A model generated the notes under the pieces. It saw nothing but the letters and a program-made list of their open reading frames with translations. It was not told the origin of the DNA and searched no databases. The position numbers and the translations under genes are program-made. Positions 18,509 to 27,115 of a stretch of DNA of 64,000 bases are shown here, in pieces; within the stretch, counting starts at the first letter, position 1, and each line of letters starts with the position of its first letter. The DNA comes from Candidatus Zixiibacteriota bacterium (GTDB taxonomy: Bacteria; Zixibacteria; MSB-5A5; UBA10806; 4484-95), in the NCBI GenBank assembly GCA_024231855.1, contig JAAEQD010000273.1, forward strand, positions 33,523 to 97,522. The letters run 5' to 3'.

Positions 18509-19657
18509 CTAATTAACCGCTTTAAGAACAAAGTCTTCCACCATCTCATAGACCTGAGCATAGGCGAATCTTTCACCATAATTACTACTGGTGACGATAA
18601 TCTCCATATCCAGAGTTGGAATTATGAAAACATATTGCCCGCCATAACCCATGGCGAAAAACGAACCAACGGTCGAGTTCTTGTATTCGAAATATCTCAT
18701 CCACCATTGATAGCCATAACTAAAACCGTGATCATCAGGCAATTGATTGCTGATTGATTCAGCGATCCATTCCTCGGCAACGATTTGCGTGCCCTGCCAT
18801 CTGCCGGCGTTTAAATACAAGTATCCGAACTTAGCCAGATCCCGCGGTCTTAATGATAACCCGCCATTCGAACCGCCGGCGCAGGGATTACCTTGAGGAT
18901 CATCAACCCATGAATAGCTGTCAATTCCCAAAGGTTCGAATAGATGAGTCCGGGCAAAATCATCGATGTTTCGGCCGGAGGTGTATCTTATGGCACCCGC
19001 CAAGAGATTCGAGGTACCTGTACTATAGGCGAACCGGGTACCGGGTTCGTGTGCCATCGATCTAGAGAGAGTAAATCGGAACCAGTTATCACTTCGTCCC
19101 ATCTGATTATGACTGTTTCGGTAATCCGAATAGGGATATGCAAGTTCTTCCCATTCCAGGCCCGATGTCATAGTCAGCATGTGTTTTAAAGTAATTTCAT
19201 CCCTCGAATTAGACCAATCAAGATCGATGCAACAGGGGAAAAAGGGGCTTATGTATATATTAACATCTTCGATATAGTCTTTATCGATAGCTATACCAAT
19301 CAAGGCGGAACTGACGCTTTTAGTCACCGAATATAGCCGACGCCTGTCTTCTCTATCAAAACCGTTATAATAACCTTCGAAAAGCAGCGCGTCATTTCTG
19401 ATAATCAGCAGACTGTTTATGCCTTTATAATGATCGTCTATAATCTTGTCACTCAATTCGATAATTATACCTGAATCGAGTCCGTTTTCTTGAAGTGTCG
19501 ATACCTGCCAGCCGTCATTGAGTTGACCAGGCGGATTGTAAACATAATCAATATCAGAATTTTTGCCCAGGCAGGAAACGGAGAATACAACTATAAATAG
19601 CCCGATATATTTCGACCAATTAACAGCTCGCTCATATACTTTTCTGATAATATTCAT
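18509..19657 (-). CDS. Lipoprotein serine hydrolase, beta-lactamase/DD-peptidase (class C) family
   Basis: A 382-residue serine hydrolase. The N-terminus has a membrane segment ending FSVSCLGKN, a plausible lipobox, so it is probably an outer-membrane or periplasmic lipoprotein. The SxxK motif is SVTK in LYSVTKSVSSALIG near residue 130. The tyrosine motif position carries YSTGTSN, a variant of YxN. The family includes esterases, D-aminopeptidases and 6-aminohexanoate-dimer hydrolases as well as beta-lactamases; FFPCCIDLDWSNSRDEITLK and WWMRYFEY fit the broad Beta-lactamase (PF00144) group. The substrate cannot be named. The SD is weak. Confidence 0.85.
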   Translation of the reverse strand: MNIIRKVYERAVNWSKYIGLFIVVFSVSCLGKNSDIDYVYNPPGQLNDGWQVSTLQENGLDSGIIIELSDKIIDDHYKGINSLLIIRNDALLFEGYYNGFDREDRRRLYSVTKSVSSALIGIAIDKDYIEDVNIYISPFFPCCIDLDWSNSRDEITLKHMLTMTSGLEWEELAYPYSDYRNSHNQMGRSDNWFRFTLSRSMAHEPGTRFAYSTGTSNLLAGAIRYTSGRNIDDFARTHLFEPLGIDSYSWVDDPQGNPCAGGSNGGLSLRPRDLAKFGYLYLNAGRWQGTQIVAEEWIAESISNQLPDDHGFSYGYQWWMRYFEYKNSTVGSFFAMGYGGQYVFIIPTLDMEIIVTSSNYGERFAYAQVYEMVEDFVLKAVN

Positions 19658-19759
19658 CTAGTTTATGATACAATTCAGTCAGGATTATATTTCATTTTAA
19701 TTTCATACCGGGGCCGTCAACTAGCCGTTTTTAAAAGGCGTGTTTTCTGTATATCCTGG

Positions 19760-20341
19760 CTAAAAACCCATTAAACCCTTGATTTTCTCGGCGTTTTCCC
19801 TGGAAGTTAGTTTCTCAAGGAGAAGCAAGGCAACTTCAATAGCGGTAGCCGGCGATGTTGATGTGATTATTTCGCCGTCACAAACAAGCATCTCATCGAC
19901 AACATCGGCGCCAAGCTCGGCAAGCTGCTTTCTGCGCTTACCGCCCCCCAGATGATAAGTCGTGGCTCGGCGTTGATCGAGAATCCCGCTTTTGGCCAGC
20001 GGTAAAGAGCCCACGCAAATGGACGCTATCGGTTTGTCTAATTTCGCGAACTCCCTAATTGTGTCGAGGACATTATCTGAATAAGCATCCTCATAAAAAC
20101 CGGCCCTCTCAAATCCTCCCGGAATCGCCAGAGCGTCAAACGTCCGAACGTCCACCTCATCCAGTTGAGCGTCCGGGATCACGTCAAAACCGAATGTACA
20201 GTGAAGCCGCGGCCTGAGCCCGGCGCTGATAAGCTCGATGCGCTCCGAGCCATAAGTATCGGCCCAGCCAAAAACATCGGCGAAAACAGACGCTTCATAT
20301 AGCTCGAAACCGGCTGGAAGTATCAACAGAACTCGTTTCAT
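19760..20341 (-). CDS. DJ-1/PfpI family protein
   Basis: A 193-residue DJ-1/ThiJ/PfpI protein. It starts MKRVLLILPAGFELYEASVF, has the acidic nucleophile-elbow partner in the N-terminal half, and the conserved Cys in ASICVGSLPLAKSG near residue 109. The family includes glyoxalases/deglycases, chaperones and redox sensors, so the precise activity is open. A GAGG SD stands 7 bases upstream of the ATG. It lies in a run of same-strand genes with two acetyltransferases. Confidence 0.88.
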   Translation of the reverse strand: MKRVLLILPAGFELYEASVFADVFGWADTYGSERIELISAGLRPRLHCTFGFDVIPDAQLDEVDVRTFDALAIPGGFERAGFYEDAYSDNVLDTIREFAKLDKPIASICVGSLPLAKSGILDQRRATTYHLGGGKRRKQLAELGADVVDEMLVCDGEIITSTSPATAIEVALLLLEKLTSRENAEKIKGLMGF

Positions 20342-20366
20342 AATATCACCTCATCAAATTAATAAT

Positions 20367-20804
20367 TTACAAAAGTTCATATTTCATTTTAATTTCCATG
20401 CCGGGACCGTCATCGGGACGTCTCGAAAAACCGCATTTCTCATAGAAAGCTTCTTTGCCCCTGGCGCAGAATAACTGTATATCGCGAATTTTATGGGCTT
20501 TGCATATTTCAACCAGGTCCAGAGTTATCGTCTTGCCGATTCCACGATTCTGATAGCGGGGAAGAACAATGATATCGAATATTACCGCGTGCAAAAGGCC
20601 ATCGGAAACGATTCGTCCGAAACCCACCAAACGTTCATTCTCATAAGCCGAAATGACATGCCAACTGTTTTTCAATACCAGGTACAACTCATCCGGATCA
20701 ACCTGATAGTCAACATTCCAGCCGGTAGTTTCGAACAATTCAAAGAACCCGGTTTTATCAGGTATTTCATTTCTATATGTGATATCAGAACCGCTCAAAT
20801 TCAC
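20367..20804 (-). CDS. GNAT-family N-acetyltransferase
   Basis: A 145-residue GNAT enzyme that transfers an acetyl group from acetyl-CoA. The acetyl-CoA-binding motif A is VLPRYQNRGIGKTI at ~81-94, and the C-terminal strand FYEKCGFSRRPDDGPGMEIKM is typical. The acceptor substrate is unknown. The start at 20804 is GTG, with GGGAG only a few bases away; an in-frame TTG at 20798 has better spacing (8 bases), so two residues may be lost from the N-terminus. It sits 25 bases upstream of the DJ-1 gene and is probably co-transcribed with it. Confidence 0.88.
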   Translation of the reverse strand: MNLSGSDITYRNEIPDKTGFFELFETTGWNVDYQVDPDELYLVLKNSWHVISAYENERLVGFGRIVSDGLLHAVIFDIIVLPRYQNRGIGKTITLDLVEICKAHKIRDIQLFCARGKEAFYEKCGFSRRPDDGPGMEIKMKYELL

Positions 20805-20832
20805 TATCTCCCGGTCTAGATTTAAAATTCAC

Positions 20833-21324
20833 TTAGATAAATTTCTGCATCCAGATTTCATCGAAATCTTTGTCCCACTTCCTGCCAACAGCTTTAAACT
20901 GTCCGCATTTCAAGAATCCGTTTTTTCGATGGAATTCAATGCTTTCCTTATTCAAAGATGAGATACTGGCCAACAGCGATTCGATGCCGATACGCCTGGC
21001 ATCATCGATAAGCAATTTCAAAAGCCTGGCGCCCAATCCCTGACGGGTGTGCTCGGGTAGTATAAAATACGTTATTCTGGCTGCTTTCCGAAAGGCGCTT
21101 ATATCATAATATGGATGAAGCAGCGCGTAGCCGACAACCTCCTTACTTGAGGTTTCCACTACATAAAACGGATATTCTTTTGATATACGTTTCAGTCTTT
21201 CGAAATAGTCGGGACCTTCGATATGCTCGGTATAGGCGGCATTACTATTAGTTACGAAGTAATTAAAAACATCAAGAACTTTCCGCCCATCGGTTGCTTT
21301 TAAAGGCCTGATATTATATTTCAT
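20833..21324 (-). CDS. GNAT-family N-acetyltransferase (phosphinothricin/MddA-like)
   Basis: A 163-residue GNAT enzyme. Opening YNIRPLKATDGRKVLDVFNYFV, the FYVVETSSKEVVGYALLHPY strand pair, the CoA motif LPEHTRQGLGARLLKLLID and the closing FHRKNGFLKCGQFKAVGRKWDKDFDEIWMQ fit the phosphinothricin/methionine-sulfone acetyltransferase group. The natural substrate is not predictable. A GGGAGG lies 12 bases before the ATG. It is followed closely by a second GNAT gene. Confidence 0.88.
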   Translation of the reverse strand: MKYNIRPLKATDGRKVLDVFNYFVTNSNAAYTEHIEGPDYFERLKRISKEYPFYVVETSSKEVVGYALLHPYYDISAFRKAARITYFILPEHTRQGLGARLLKLLIDDARRIGIESLLASISSLNKESIEFHRKNGFLKCGQFKAVGRKWDKDFDEIWMQKFI

Positions 21325-21364
21325 AGCGCGAGCGGTACCTCCCTAACCAATAACCGGATTTCCC

Positions 21365-22366
21365 CTATCGGCCAAAGGCCGGGAAATCGATATCGATTAT
21401 CGGGATCTTGTTTTCAATACTGTATCGTCTGTTTTTCATATATCTTTCACACCAGCCATTCAGGTTCTGGGCGTTCTCGGCATGGATTATTATATATAAA
21501 TCCAGCTCCCGAAGTTTCATGAAATCGGGAATAACTTCAAGATGAACGGGATCGATAGCGTTTTCCTGTTTGTAACCGGCCATGAAGCGGCTCATGAAAT
21601 GCCGGGCGAACGATTTATCGTTCGGGTCGATCTCGGAATCTCGAAGCACATAGAAAAGCGGTATGGCGATATCATAAGCGAACCAGTTGTAATGGCAGTC
21701 ATCGAAATCGAAAACCGTAATATCCCCGTTGTTAACGAAAAAATTACCATGATGTATATCGCTGTGGATAAGACCATACGATTCCATATCGGTTGGTATT
21801 TCTCGAAGTTTGTTTTTAAGCTGATTACATCTTTCGATAACCAATGGCTGCGATGCCGGAATATGATTCTCCACTCTCAATGAGGCGTCCTCATACCAGT
21901 GAAATCGTTTTATGGAATTATTCGATGGTTTATAACTCTTGGCCAGGGCGTGCATCCGTCCCATTACTCTTCCCCAGTTCTCAAACAACGAATCATCCCA
22001 CCGGCTGCTTTCCGGTAATTTACCTTCGGCTTTCTCGAACGCGTAGGCGAGAAAATATGAATCGCCGAGATCGATAGTTTCCACCAGATTACCGCTTTCC
22101 GATGGAATAACGGCAGGCACAGACACCTTATTTTCAGCCAGGTAATTGACCCACTCAAGTTCGCCCTGAATCAATTGGCCTGACCTATGATGACTATGAG
22201 TCAATTTCAGTATGCGGCTTTGATTGTCCTTCTCGTACTCATAGACATAGCTTTCGAATGAACCCAGTTTTGTCAGGTCGGCTTCGGTGATCCCATACAA
22301 GCGGGTGGCTTCTTTCAGGATATAGCCGCTATTCTCTTCGAATATTTTTGTGCTTTTATTATCCAT
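21365..22366 (-). CDS. Aminoglycoside phosphotransferase-like kinase (APH family)
   Basis: A 333-residue protein-kinase-like fold enzyme. The catalytic loop is IHSDIHHGNFFV (the HxDxxxxN pattern) and the metal-binding DFD is in ITVFDFDDCHYNWFAYDIAIPL, both standard for the APH (PF01636) family, which phosphorylates small hydroxyl compounds such as choline, homoserine or aminoglycosides. The N-lobe lysine candidate is in SRILKLTHS. No resistance role can be inferred. The gene lies 24 bases downstream of the cytosolic pepF. Confidence 0.87.
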   Translation of the reverse strand: MDNKSTKIFEENSGYILKEATRLYGITEADLTKLGSFESYVYEYEKDNQSRILKLTHSHHRSGQLIQGELEWVNYLAENKVSVPAVIPSESGNLVETIDLGDSYFLAYAFEKAEGKLPESSRWDDSLFENWGRVMGRMHALAKSYKPSNNSIKRFHWYEDASLRVENHIPASQPLVIERCNQLKNKLREIPTDMESYGLIHSDIHHGNFFVNNGDITVFDFDDCHYNWFAYDIAIPLFYVLRDSEIDPNDKSFARHFMSRFMAGYKQENAIDPVHLEVIPDFMKLRELDLYIIIHAENAQNLNGWCERYMKNRRYSIENKIPIIDIDFPAFGR

Positions 22367-22390
22367 TGGTTGCTTTCAGGTTTAAAGTCT

Positions 22391-24196
22391 TTATACTTGC
22401 TGTGACAACTTCACAAATTGATCGATATCAGCTATCACTCGATCCACCGATTGATTCCAGAATTGTTCGGTGGTAAGATCGACGCCGAGATGTTTTTTAG
22501 CCACTTCCTCGCAGGTCATCGACCCGGTATCTAAAAGCAGCGCTTTATATTTATCGGCGAATGATGAACCCTCTCGCCGGGCTTGTTCATAAATACCGCC
22601 GGAAAACAGGTAACCGAAGACATAGGGGAAATTATAAAACGGCGATTCAGTATCGAAGAAATGAGATTTAGCCGCCCAGAACAATGGATGATAACCGTCC
22701 TCGGAAAGGATATCGCCGAAGGCTATTTTCTGAGACTCAACCATGAGTTCGCATAATCGTTTTCTGGATAATATACCTTTTTTTCTTTCTTCGTAAAACG
22801 CCTTATCAAACAGGAACCGGGATCGCAGATCACAGAAATGACCGAAAGCTTCCTCAATTTTACGATCGAGTAGCCATAGTTTCTCGCTCGGATCATCGGT
22901 ATCGGCCATGGCCGCGTCGGTGACCAGAAGTTCGTTAAACGTTGAGGCCGTTTCAGCCAGATTCATCGAGTAGAGTTGGGAGAAATAATCGAGATCGCGC
23001 ATTACATAACTATGGTAAGCGTGACCTAATTCATGAGCCAGCGTCATCATCTGGTCATAATCTCCGGAGAATGTCATAAATATACGTGATTGCTTGCTTA
23101 CGAACAACTCCGCCTGGAATCCACCGGCGGCTTTACCACTTCTATCCTCGGCTTCAATCCATCGATCATCGATCGCTGTCCGGGCAAGCTTCCCCATGTC
23201 CGGTGAGAACTCGGTTAGATATTTGATTACGAAATCGCAGGCTTCCTCATAGCTCACGCTTTTATCGATTTTACTGATCGGCGCCCGCTGATCGTACCAT
23301 CTAAAATTCTCGATACCAAGCAATTTCTTTTTCGCCGAAATATAATCAGCCATACTTTTGCCGGCGCGGGCAACGGCGCTCCACATGGCATCGAGAGTTT
23401 CCTGTTTTAATCTTCCTATCATCAACGGTTCCAAAAGTGGTGATTCCCAACCGCGAGCCTTATACAGTTTCAACCGAAAACCCGCCTGCGAGTTAAGAAT
23501 CATTGCCGCTTGCGATTCGACGCTTCCCCAGGCGGATTCCAACTTTTCGAAAGCCTGCTCGCGGATATCACGATCAGCCGAACTGAATTTATTATGAAGT
23601 TGACCCATCGAAAGAGTTTCGCTCTTGCCATCTGAAATAAATTCAACTTTCAATCCGCCGGCTATATGTTCATACAATCGCGCCCACGCATGATAGCCGT
23701 CTCCCGATAGTCCTGCTGCCAGTTTTTCCAGCTTCGCTTCCATTCTATGGCGAGCGTTAAAACGTCTTTCATTCCAGTAGAACATGGTGCCGGAAAGCTT
23801 CTCATGACCAACTAATATAGCCCAGGAATCATCATCCAAACCAAGGATAAACTCATCGACACCGGTCATAATCGACTGCCATGATCCGGCGCGGGATATC
23901 ATCTCATCGAGTAGGGCAGCCGCTTTTTCATCATCGATGTCCTGGGCGGTCAGACAATACGAAAACTCTTCGCCATGAATGATCCTTTCCCCGAGATTTT
24001 GCATTGTCGCGCAAAATTCGGCCCATTTGTCGAACGCGGTATCATCGGTTTTTCGGGGTAGACCGGCGAGCGATTCTTCGGCGGCTTCTAAATCCGCATC
24101 TATGGTCATCCGGAAAGATTCGAACTCCGCGGATTCGGAGCCGCCGGGGAAAATCGTATCCAGATCCCAACTCATTTTATTCGCCTTGGTATTCAT
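22391..24196 (-). CDS. pepF: Oligoendopeptidase F-like M3 metallopeptidase, cytosolic
   Basis: A 601-residue M3B peptidase without a signal peptide. Zinc-binding HELGH is in MTLAHELGHAYHSYV; the downstream NLAETASTFNELLV helix carries the third ligand. The N-terminus MSWDLDTIFPGGSESAEF is typical of the PepF/pz-peptidase group. It degrades short peptides in the cytoplasm. Its ATG overlaps the rsgA stop (TAATG arrangement), so it is co-translated with rsgA. It complements the exported paralogue at 15.6-17.5 kb. Confidence 0.92.
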   Translation of the reverse strand: MNTKANKMSWDLDTIFPGGSESAEFESFRMTIDADLEAAEESLAGLPRKTDDTAFDKWAEFCATMQNLGERIIHGEEFSYCLTAQDIDDEKAAALLDEMISRAGSWQSIMTGVDEFILGLDDDSWAILVGHEKLSGTMFYWNERRFNARHRMEAKLEKLAAGLSGDGYHAWARLYEHIAGGLKVEFISDGKSETLSMGQLHNKFSSADRDIREQAFEKLESAWGSVESQAAMILNSQAGFRLKLYKARGWESPLLEPLMIGRLKQETLDAMWSAVARAGKSMADYISAKKKLLGIENFRWYDQRAPISKIDKSVSYEEACDFVIKYLTEFSPDMGKLARTAIDDRWIEAEDRSGKAAGGFQAELFVSKQSRIFMTFSGDYDQMMTLAHELGHAYHSYVMRDLDYFSQLYSMNLAETASTFNELLVTDAAMADTDDPSEKLWLLDRKIEEAFGHFCDLRSRFLFDKAFYEERKKGILSRKRLCELMVESQKIAFGDILSEDGYHPLFWAAKSHFFDTESPFYNFPYVFGYLFSGGIYEQARREGSSFADKYKALLLDTGSMTCEEVAKKHLGVDLTTEQFWNQSVDRVIADIDQFVKLSQQV

Positions 24197-25302
24197 TAAA
24201 TTAATCCCTTCTTACGCAATTCATCTCTGGTCTTGCTAATTCTGCGAATATGCTTAGTCCTGGCTCGAATTGATTGACGGTATTCTTTCTGGTTTTTTCG
24301 GAGCGCCAGGCTTTGCTGTTCTTTTTGAAGTCTGATATAATTCCCGTATCGTTTTTTATCCAGGCTGCCGTCTTCCAGGGCTTGCCTTACGGCGCAGCCA
24401 GGCTCGGTTTCATGACGGCAATCGTTGAATTGACACTGATCGAACAATTGTTCGATATCCGTGAACGCGCGCTCCAATCCCTTATCATCGCCCCACATTT
24501 GAATTTCACGCATACCGGGCGTATCGATCACGATTCCGCCGCCGGGTAAAACGATCAGCTCTCGATATGTAGTCGTATGCCGGCCGCGGCTGTCATCCTC
24601 TCGTACCGACATGGTCTTCAGTCGGTCCTCTCCCAGCAAACAATTGATTATAGTAGATTTACCGACCCCCGATGAGCCGAGCAGAGCCACGGTTTGACCT
24701 GGTTTAATAAATCTATCGAATGCTTCAAAGCCATCATTGTTGGCGGCGCTGATTACAACAACCGGCACGTCCATCGCCACCGATTCGATTTCGGCGGTCG
24801 TGGACTCGATATCCGGGCATAGATCGGCCTTATTTAACACTATGACAGGATCGGTACCGCTCTCCCAGGCGGTTGCCAGGTAACGCTCGACCCGGCGAAC
24901 ACTGAAGTCGCCGTCCAAACCACTGACAAGAAATACCGTATCGATATTTGCCGCCAGAACCTGTTCATCGGTTTTGCCGCCGGAATCGGGATTACCTCCA
25001 GATAAGACCGCTTTTCTGGAGAAATTACTTTTCCGGGGAAGCATCGCCTGAACAACAGCTCTGTCTTCGCCGGGCAACTTCATCGCCGCTACCCAGTCGC
25101 CGACTGCCGGGAAATCGCCCCTTGATAGAGCGTTAAACCGAAATTTACCCGACACTTCGGCCGCCAGTTCTCCAGCTGATCCGCTAACTATATATTTTTC
25201 CTTATGTTCCCGGATCACCCGCATAGCGGTTAATCCCTGGCTTTCGTATTGTTCAAAGTGCTTATCAAAAAATGAATTCCATCCAAGTTCAACTAAATCC
25301 AT
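24196..25302 (-). CDS. rsgA: Ribosome small subunit-dependent GTPase A (RsgA)
   Basis: A 368-residue circularly permuted GTPase that checks late 30S subunit maturation. An OB-fold (~30-100) precedes the G domain with G4 first (VIVLNKADL), then G1 (GSSGVGKST) and G3 (DTPGMRE). A C-terminal zinc site (CQFNDCRHETEPGC) follows, and a basic tail (RTKHIRRISKTRDELRKKG). Start: the ATG at 25302 has AAGGA 8 bases upstream; an in-frame upstream codon at 25347 would add 15 residues and lacks support. It leads an operon with pepF, the APH-like kinase and probably the acetyltransferases. Confidence 0.93.
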   Translation of the reverse strand: MDLVELGWNSFFDKHFEQYESQGLTAMRVIREHKEKYIVSGSAGELAAEVSGKFRFNALSRGDFPAVGDWVAAMKLPGEDRAVVQAMLPRKSNFSRKAVLSGGNPDSGGKTDEQVLAANIDTVFLVSGLDGDFSVRRVERYLATAWESGTDPVIVLNKADLCPDIESTTAEIESVAMDVPVVVISAANNDGFEAFDRFIKPGQTVALLGSSGVGKSTIINCLLGEDRLKTMSVREDDSRGRHTTTYRELIVLPGGGIVIDTPGMREIQMWGDDKGLERAFTDIEQLFDQCQFNDCRHETEPGCAVRQALEDGSLDKKRYGNYIRLQKEQQSLALRKNQKEYRQSIRARTKHIRRISKTRDELRKKGLI

Positions 25303-25462
25303 TGTTAAATTCCTTACGATGATATCGTTAACGTTACCGCTCGCCAAAACATATCCGACCGACGTGGGATATTGATTGTGGGGAGCTTCTTACCGCGCGA
25401 ATCCCCGGAAGATAAACTCTTCGGGAATTCACTTAGTTTGTCCTTGATTTAGATCATCGGCT

Positions 25463-25497
25463 TAATAAAATAGCCGCGAAACTTTAATAGCCGCGGC
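25463..25497 (-). terminator. GC-rich hairpin with T tract upstream of rsgA
   Basis: GCCGCG pairs with CGCGGC over a 13-base loop and is followed on the - strand by TATTTTATT. Third of three closely spaced hairpins downstream of tldE and the micro-ORF. It shares the CCGCGGC core with the one before it. Confidence 0.6.
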
Positions 25498-25502
25498 GGA
25501 AT

Positions 25503-25542
25503 CAATAATAAAACAGCCGCGGACATTTGTCACGCCCGCGGC
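25503..25542 (-). terminator. GC-rich hairpin with T tract downstream of the micro-ORF
   Basis: A 7-bp stem GCCGCGG / CCGCGGC is followed on the - strand by TGTTTTATTATT. A convincing intrinsic terminator in the - direction. Confidence 0.7.
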
Positions 25543-25555
25543 CAATATTTTAAAC

Positions 25556-25583
25556 AACGGCCCGCTTCCAAGGGAAGGCCGTT
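25556..25583 (-). terminator. First hairpin after the micro-ORF
   Basis: A perfect 7-bp stem AACGGCC / GGCCGTT with a 14-base loop, starting 23 bases after the micro-ORF stop. The following bases (GTTTAAAATATT) are only moderately T-rich, so this could be a processing or pausing hairpin rather than a terminator. Confidence 0.45.
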
Positions 25584-25605
25584 AGCAATTCAGATTAACC
25601 GATAT

Positions 25606-25665
25606 TTAACTTACAATCCTCCCAAGACGTGACATCACAACACAATTTTCCTCAACAATGACCAT
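25606..25665 (-). CDS. 19-residue micro-ORF beside tldD/tldE (putative small peptide)
   Basis: An ATG preceded by a perfect AAGGAGG with 8-base spacing opens a 19-codon frame, MVIVEENCVVMSRLGRIVS, ending in TAA. It is too short for usual gene callers. It lies about 140 bases past the tldE stop on the same strand, with a possible own promoter (TTGACT at 25743-25748), and is followed by three hairpins. TldD/TldE complexes trim small peptides, including the leader of microcin B17, so a peptide substrate or modified-peptide precursor is one explanation. A leader peptide controlling rsgA is another. I know no homologue. The ribosome binding site is the main evidence. Confidence 0.5.
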   Translation of the reverse strand: MVIVEENCVVMSRLGRIVS

Positions 25666-25718
25666 AAACCACGCCTCCTTCCTGAATCGACTGGTTGATT
25701 TCAATTACGTAACCCTAA

Positions 25719-25748
25719 TAAATATGTTTCAAATTTCTAAAAAGTCAA
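25719..25748 (-). promoter_or_regulatory. Possible promoter for the micro-ORF
   Basis: On the - strand TTGACT is followed after 18 bases by TATTTA (ATATTT with 17). The -35 is good and the -10 poor. It sits between the tldE stop and the micro-ORF. Confidence 0.35.
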
Positions 25749-25801
25749 GTGAAAATAGTATTTCGGACGATTCGTTTGACTTTTTCAAACCATTTGATCA
25801 A

Positions 25802-27115
25802 TTATTTTTTCGTGGCCACGCTGACATTATCGAATAATATCGGCGGTACCCAGGCGCCTGAGAATGTCGGATAGAGCGTATCACCTATATCGACAACATT
25901 CTTCAACGTGTCATAGATATTTCCCGAGATCATGGCCTCTTTCACCCGGCCGATTATTTCGCCGTTTTCCACGTATAATCCGGGACTAACACCGATTGAA
26001 TAATCGCCATTGGGGATATTACCGCTATGCGCTCCCAGGGCGCCTTCGATAATAACTCCACGATCGATAGATTTAACCAGCTCTGCAAATGATTTATCAC
26101 CGGTTTTGATTCGCATATGGGGCAAAGCCGGGGTCGGCTTTAAAGTGATCGCGTCCCCGCCCCATTGAGTTGTTTTATAGCCGTGCCCGGTCGAGACGGC
26201 GTTAAGCTTGCAGGCGAAGTTCAAATCGTAGAAAAATGATTTAAGCTCGCCGCTTTCCACGAGGGCAAGCGGTGCGCCGGGAACCCCCTCATCATCAAAA
26301 GCTCGCGCGCCGGGGTATTCCGTGTTCGTCGGGTCGCTATAGATCGTTATTTTCTCATCGAAAATCTTCTGATTGAGTTTATCGGCAATCGGTGATGTTT
26401 TCTCATAGACGCTTTTCGAATTCAAGCCGCTCAAGATTCTCCAGTTGAGCGTTATCATGCTGTTGGGCATGAATATTACTTTCATTTTGCCGCCCGATGG
26501 TTCAACCGGCTTAGCGGCTATATTGTAACCGTCGATAATTTCGTTTAAGTAGCTATCGGGAGTTTCGCCGAAATTCTTGCTTTGATAGTAGCGGTAGATC
26601 CCCGAACCGGATCCCGGGAATATCGCCTGACCGAATAAACCATAAAAACTACTTCTCTCCGAGATATCGGTTCCCTCGGAATTCATTATGCGAATCTTTT
26701 CGATATGTTTAAATGAGGTCAATGATAACTCGGCATCGGTTTTGACTTTGAGAATATCGCTTACCCTGTCGCATTCGGCCACCATTTGTGTTCCGGTTAA
26801 ATTTTCCAGCGAGGGGTCGTATGTATCAAGCGGCCGGATATTTTCGGTCAACGGGAAATCATAACCGGCCTCCACGCCTCCCTTGAGCGAATCGAGCGCG
26901 TTTTGAAGGAATTCCTCGCGATTAATCAGATTGCAGGTATAGGCGAAACCCAGCTTGCCATCCTTGATAATCCGCAGACTGAGGCCGGATTGAAACGTGC
27001 TGTTGATTTCATGAAGCTTAGCGTTTTCAAACGAGACGGGACTGTATGTATATTCAGTTGAGTAAACCTCGGCTTTATCGCTTACTTTTTTGGCCAGTTC
27101 CAGAAGTTTTTCCAT
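25802..27115 (-). CDS. tldE: TldE/PmbA-family protein (second pair)
   Basis: A 437-residue TldD/PmbA-family protein without HExxxH, hence the TldE-like partner. It starts MEKLLELAKKVSDKAEVYSTEYTYSPVSFENAKLHEI and ends with the family's GNIPNGDYSIGVSPGLYVENG and AMISGNIYDTLKNV segments. Its ATG overlaps the tldD stop by one base (TAATG), with GGAGG inside the tldD end, so synthesis of the two subunits is coupled. No signal peptide. It diverges clearly from the TldE at 4.6-5.9 kb, so the two pairs are not a recent duplication. Confidence 0.9.
   Translation of the reverse strand: MEKLLELAKKVSDKAEVYSTEYTYSPVSFENAKLHEINSTFQSGLSLRIIKDGKLGFAYTCNLINREEFLQNALDSLKGGVEAGYDFPLTENIRPLDTYDPSLENLTGTQMVAECDRVSDILKVKTDAELSLTSFKHIEKIRIMNSEGTDISERSSFYGLFGQAIFPGSGSGIYRYYQSKNFGETPDSYLNEIIDGYNIAAKPVEPSGGKMKVIFMPNSMITLNWRILSGLNSKSVYEKTSPIADKLNQKIFDEKITIYSDPTNTEYPGARAFDDEGVPGAPLALVESGELKSFFYDLNFACKLNAVSTGHGYKTTQWGGDAITLKPTPALPHMRIKTGDKSFAELVKSIDRGVIIEGALGAHSGNIPNGDYSIGVSPGLYVENGEIIGRVKEAMISGNIYDTLKNVVDIGDTLYPTFSGAWVPPILFDNVSVATKK

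Noticed and set aside
18506..18757. 83-codon + frame with AAGGAGG 8 bases upstream, antisense to the serine hydrolase
   Set aside because: The SD is good, but the frame lies wholly inside a conserved gene on the other strand and its sequence looks like a shadow. Kept only as a note.
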